Assembly: GCF_042678305.1 (NCBI RefSeq)
Contig: NZ_JBHUDT010000002.1
Length of the DNA stretch: 64,000 nt
DNA from: Gelatiniphilus marinus
GTDB taxonomy: Bacteria > Bacteroidota > Bacteroidia > Flavobacteriales > Flavobacteriaceae
Direction: 5' to 3' (one strand)
Below the pieces are notes generated by a model. It worked only from the letters and a program-made list of their open reading frames with translations. It was not told the DNA's origin and did not search any database. Below, in pieces: positions 62,054-64,000 of this stretch; position 1 is the first letter of the stretch, and each line of letters starts with the position of its first letter. The position numbers and the translations under genes were made by a program.

Positions 62054-62875
62054 TCATTTAAACTCCCGTTGACGTTTAGCCTCAAAAATAAGAATTCCGG
62101 CTGCAACCGAAACATTCATGGAATCGATTTCGCCTTGCATGGGGATAATAATATTTTGGGTTGAATTTTTTAACCACTCATCGCTTAACCCTGTGGCTTC
62201 GGTGCCCACAACAATGGCCGTTGGTTTACTGAAGTTTTGTGTATGATAATTAACCGAGGCTTGCAACGCCGCACAGTAAATATTAATGTTTTTGGCTTTT
62301 AAGAAATCAATAATTTCTGAAGTATTACCTGTTGCAATTTGATTGGTAAACACGCAGCCCACACTAGAGCGGATGATGTTTGGGTTGTATAAATCGGTCT
62401 TTGGGTTTGCAATGATTACCGCATCTGCATTTGCAGCATCGGCGGTTCGTAAAATGGCACCGATATTACCGGGTTTTTCGGGCGCTTCCGCCACTAAAAT
62501 CAATGGGTTTTTGGTTTTGAATTCTAATTCTGTAAGCGTATGGTTTTTACTCTTTGCTACGGCTAAAACACCTTCGGTAGTATCGCGATAGGCTAGTTTT
62601 TGATAGATTTCTTTTGAAATTTCAATGCAGTTGGGTTGGGCTCCGACAGCGCTCAGCCTGACATTAGTTGTTAAACTGTTAAGTTGTTCTTTGGTAAATA
62701 AATCTGGATAAAACAAAACGGTTTCCAAGTCGTAATTGCCTTTTAAAGCCAACGAAATTTCGCGTTCACCTTCTATTAAAAACGTGCCTGTTTTTTTGCG
62801 TTCGCGCGACTTGTCTTTTAGCTGTGCAAGTTGCTTTATGTAGGTGTTTTGAGTGCTTGTAATTTGTTTTGTCAT
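62054..62875 (-). CDS. SpoU/TrmH-family RNA 2'-O-methyltransferase
   Basis: 273 residues. The N-terminal substrate-binding domain (SRERKKTGTFLIEGEREISL) is followed by the SPOUT methylase core: PGNIGAILRTADAANADAVI, VVGTEATGLSDEWL and IIPMQGEIDSMNVSVAAGIL. It probably methylates a ribose in 23S rRNA or tRNA; the target site cannot be told. It is distinct from the TrmH at 55164. The frame ends at the TAA just after an R2 repeat region. Confidence 0.92.
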   Translation of the reverse strand: MTKQITSTQNTYIKQLAQLKDKSRERKKTGTFLIEGEREISLALKGNYDLETVLFYPDLFTKEQLNSLTTNVRLSAVGAQPNCIEISKEIYQKLAYRDTTEGVLAVAKSKNHTLTELEFKTKNPLILVAEAPEKPGNIGAILRTADAANADAVIIANPKTDLYNPNIIRSSVGCVFTNQIATGNTSEIIDFLKAKNINIYCAALQASVNYHTQNFSKPTAIVVGTEATGLSDEWLKNSTQNIIIPMQGEIDSMNVSVAAGILIFEAKRQREFK

Positions 62876-62913
62876 AATAATGGCAAAAGTAATTGTTTTG
62901 TAGGCATAAAAAA

Positions 62914-62932
62914 AGGAGCTTCAAAAGCTCCT
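62914..62932 (-). terminator. Terminator after the amidohydrolase gene
   Basis: AGGAGCTT (62914-62921) and AAGCTCCT (62925-62932) form an 8-bp stem with a 3-base loop. On the minus strand it is followed by TTTTTTT, 6 bases after the stop. Confidence 0.85.
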
Positions 62933-62937
62933 CTTCG

Positions 62938-64000
62938 TTATTGATTTTTATACTTTTCAGAATAGCGTTTCCAAAGTTTGGTTTGGTGGGTTTCCAAACT
63001 AATTTGCCTGCCATCAATAAAGGCATGGGTTAACTTATTTGTTCGCATATCCAAAGCGTCGCCTTCGCTAATAAATAGGGTAGCACTTTTACCGGGTTCT
63101 AAACTTCCGTAATTCGCATCGATACCCAATATTTTAGCGGAGTTTAGGGTAATTAGCTGTAAAGCTTGGGCTTTGGTTAAACCGTGTGCCACTGTTGTAC
63201 CCGCATAAAAAGGCAGGTTTCTTGAGTTCATGCGTTCCATGCGTCCGCCTGATGCTACTTGTAACCCTACTAAAATCCCACTATCTACCAATAGTTTTGC
63301 GGTTTTAAAAGGTAAATCGTAATCGTCGTCATCGCTACTTGGTGTAGCGTGTACACGTCGTAAAAGCACAGCAATGTTATGTTGCTTTAATAAATCGGCA
63401 ACTTTATAAGCATCGCTACCGCCAACAATCACCATGTTTTTAACGCCATTTTCCTTTGAAAAATGGATGGCATCGGTAATGCCTTTTTCGTCGTTTACAT
63501 TGATATAGAGTGTTTTAGAGCCATCAAAAATACCTTGTATGGCTTCGAAAGGTAGATTTATCTCTGGTTTATTTCCTTGGTTATAGGCCTTACTTTCTTT
63601 AAAATAATTGGCGATTTCGGTTACTTGTTCCCTATACTTTTTGTTGGGTTTAAGCCCAGGGTCTTCACCAAGCCACCAACGTCCTCTGGTAAAGCTACTA
63701 GGCCAATTCATATGAATACCCTCATCGGTTTTTATTGCAGCATCTTCCCAATTCCAAGCATCAAATTGAACCACGGATGAGCTGCCCGAAATACGACTGC
63801 CCCGTGGTGCGATTTGCCCTAAAAGCACACCGTTGGGACGCATAGATTCTACAATCTTAGATTCGGCATTATATGCAATTAAGCTTCTAATGTGTGGGTT
63901 CCAAGTGCCCATTTCGGCATCGTCGTCCGATGCTTTAACGGCATCGATTTCAACTAGGCCTAAAGTGGAATTAGGAATAATAAACCCGGGATAAACGTGT
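62938..64000 (-). CDS. Amidohydrolase-family protein, 5' end outside the window
   Basis: The frame is open to the right edge, so the N terminus is missing; about 353 codons remain. The first visible residues are VYPGFIIPNSTLGLVEID. The usual family motif at this point is PGxIDxHxH with two metal-binding His, which are absent here. Later parts match imidazolonepropionase/amidohydrolase-like proteins: ITLNSAKILGIDANYGSLEP and GKSATLFISEGDALDM. Bacteroidota often carry pairs of such genes, one with and one without the His pair. Non-catalytic or altered activity is likely. Confidence 0.85.
   Translation of the reverse strand, partial: HVYPGFIIPNSTLGLVEIDAVKASDDDAEMGTWNPHIRSLIAYNAESKIVESMRPNGVLLGQIAPRGSRISGSSSVVQFDAWNWEDAAIKTDEGIHMNWPSSFTRGRWWLGEDPGLKPNKKYREQVTEIANYFKESKAYNQGNKPEINLPFEAIQGIFDGSKTLYINVNDEKGITDAIHFSKENGVKNMVIVGGSDAYKVADLLKQHNIAVLLRRVHATPSSDDDDYDLPFKTAKLLVDSGILVGLQVASGGRMERMNSRNLPFYAGTTVAHGLTKAQALQLITLNSAKILGIDANYGSLEPGKSATLFISEGDALDMRTNKLTHAFIDGRQISLETHQTKLWKRYSEKYKNQ

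Noticed and set aside
1..64000. CRISPR array, prophage, integron or intact insertion sequence
   Set aside because: No regularly spaced direct repeats, Cas, integrase, transposase or phage structural genes were seen in any region.

Overview
The window looks like a chromosomal segment of a marine-type member of the Flavobacteriaceae (phylum Bacteroidota). The evidence is AT-rich sequence without clear Shine-Dalgarno sites, repeated Bacteroidota-type -7 boxes (TAnnTTTG) ahead of genes, the gliding genes gldB-gldC, a type IX secretion plug protein, a complete Na+-translocating NADH:quinone reductase operon (nqrABCDEF), the mevalonate enzyme HMG-CoA reductase, and an exosortase F pair. The genus cannot be told from this sequence. 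Most of the window is housekeeping DNA; I see no CRISPR array, prophage or intact insertion sequence.

Layout. 1-3.3 kb: end of a periplasmic peptidyl-prolyl isomerase, then a GHMP kinase and HMG-CoA reductase. 3.4-10 kb: dipeptidyl peptidase IV and two POT peptide transporters (a peptide-use block), then a secreted thioredoxin. 10-14.9 kb: minus-strand run surE - small membrane protein - lpxB - NlpC/P60 lipoprotein - ComEC. 15-19.2 kb: tail-specific protease, ApaG, T9SS plug protein. 19.3-28.1 kb: the nqr operon, interrupted by a four-helix-bundle gene, followed by two uncharacterised genes and apbE, which flavinylates Nqr subunits. 28.2-34.3 kb: methyltransferase, cupin, map, HAD phosphatase, gpmI, ankyrin protein, M48 protease and GNAT. 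34.4-34.9 kb: tRNA-Gly(TCC) and a decayed membrane-protein gene. 34.9-39.9 kb: dnaG, response regulator, nadE, gldB-gldC. 40-45.7 kb: the cell-shape operon mreB-mreC-mreD-mrdA-rodA. 46-49 kb: NUMOD4/HNH nuclease, purH, GAF protein. 49.3-54.3 kb: exosortase F pair and a heavy-metal/TonB cluster. 54.3-64 kb: sirtuin, TrmH, small enzymes, DEAD-box helicase, CAAX-type protease, SpoU methylase and a truncated amidohydrolase-like gene.

The most unusual content lies between and inside these genes. A small four-helix-bundle gene sits between nqrC and nqrD with terminal repeats, and a gene-less copy of the same repeats lies between nqrD and nqrE. Several dispersed palindromic repeat families occur, one of them read through in frame inside the GHMP kinase. 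A GC-rich word, CGCTTYCGCGGAA, recurs five times. Several familiar proteins lack canonical residues: the DnaG zinc ligands, the response-regulator phospho-Asp, the sirtuin zinc cysteines and the amidohydrolase HxH. All functional assignments come from reading the sequence alone, without database searches.
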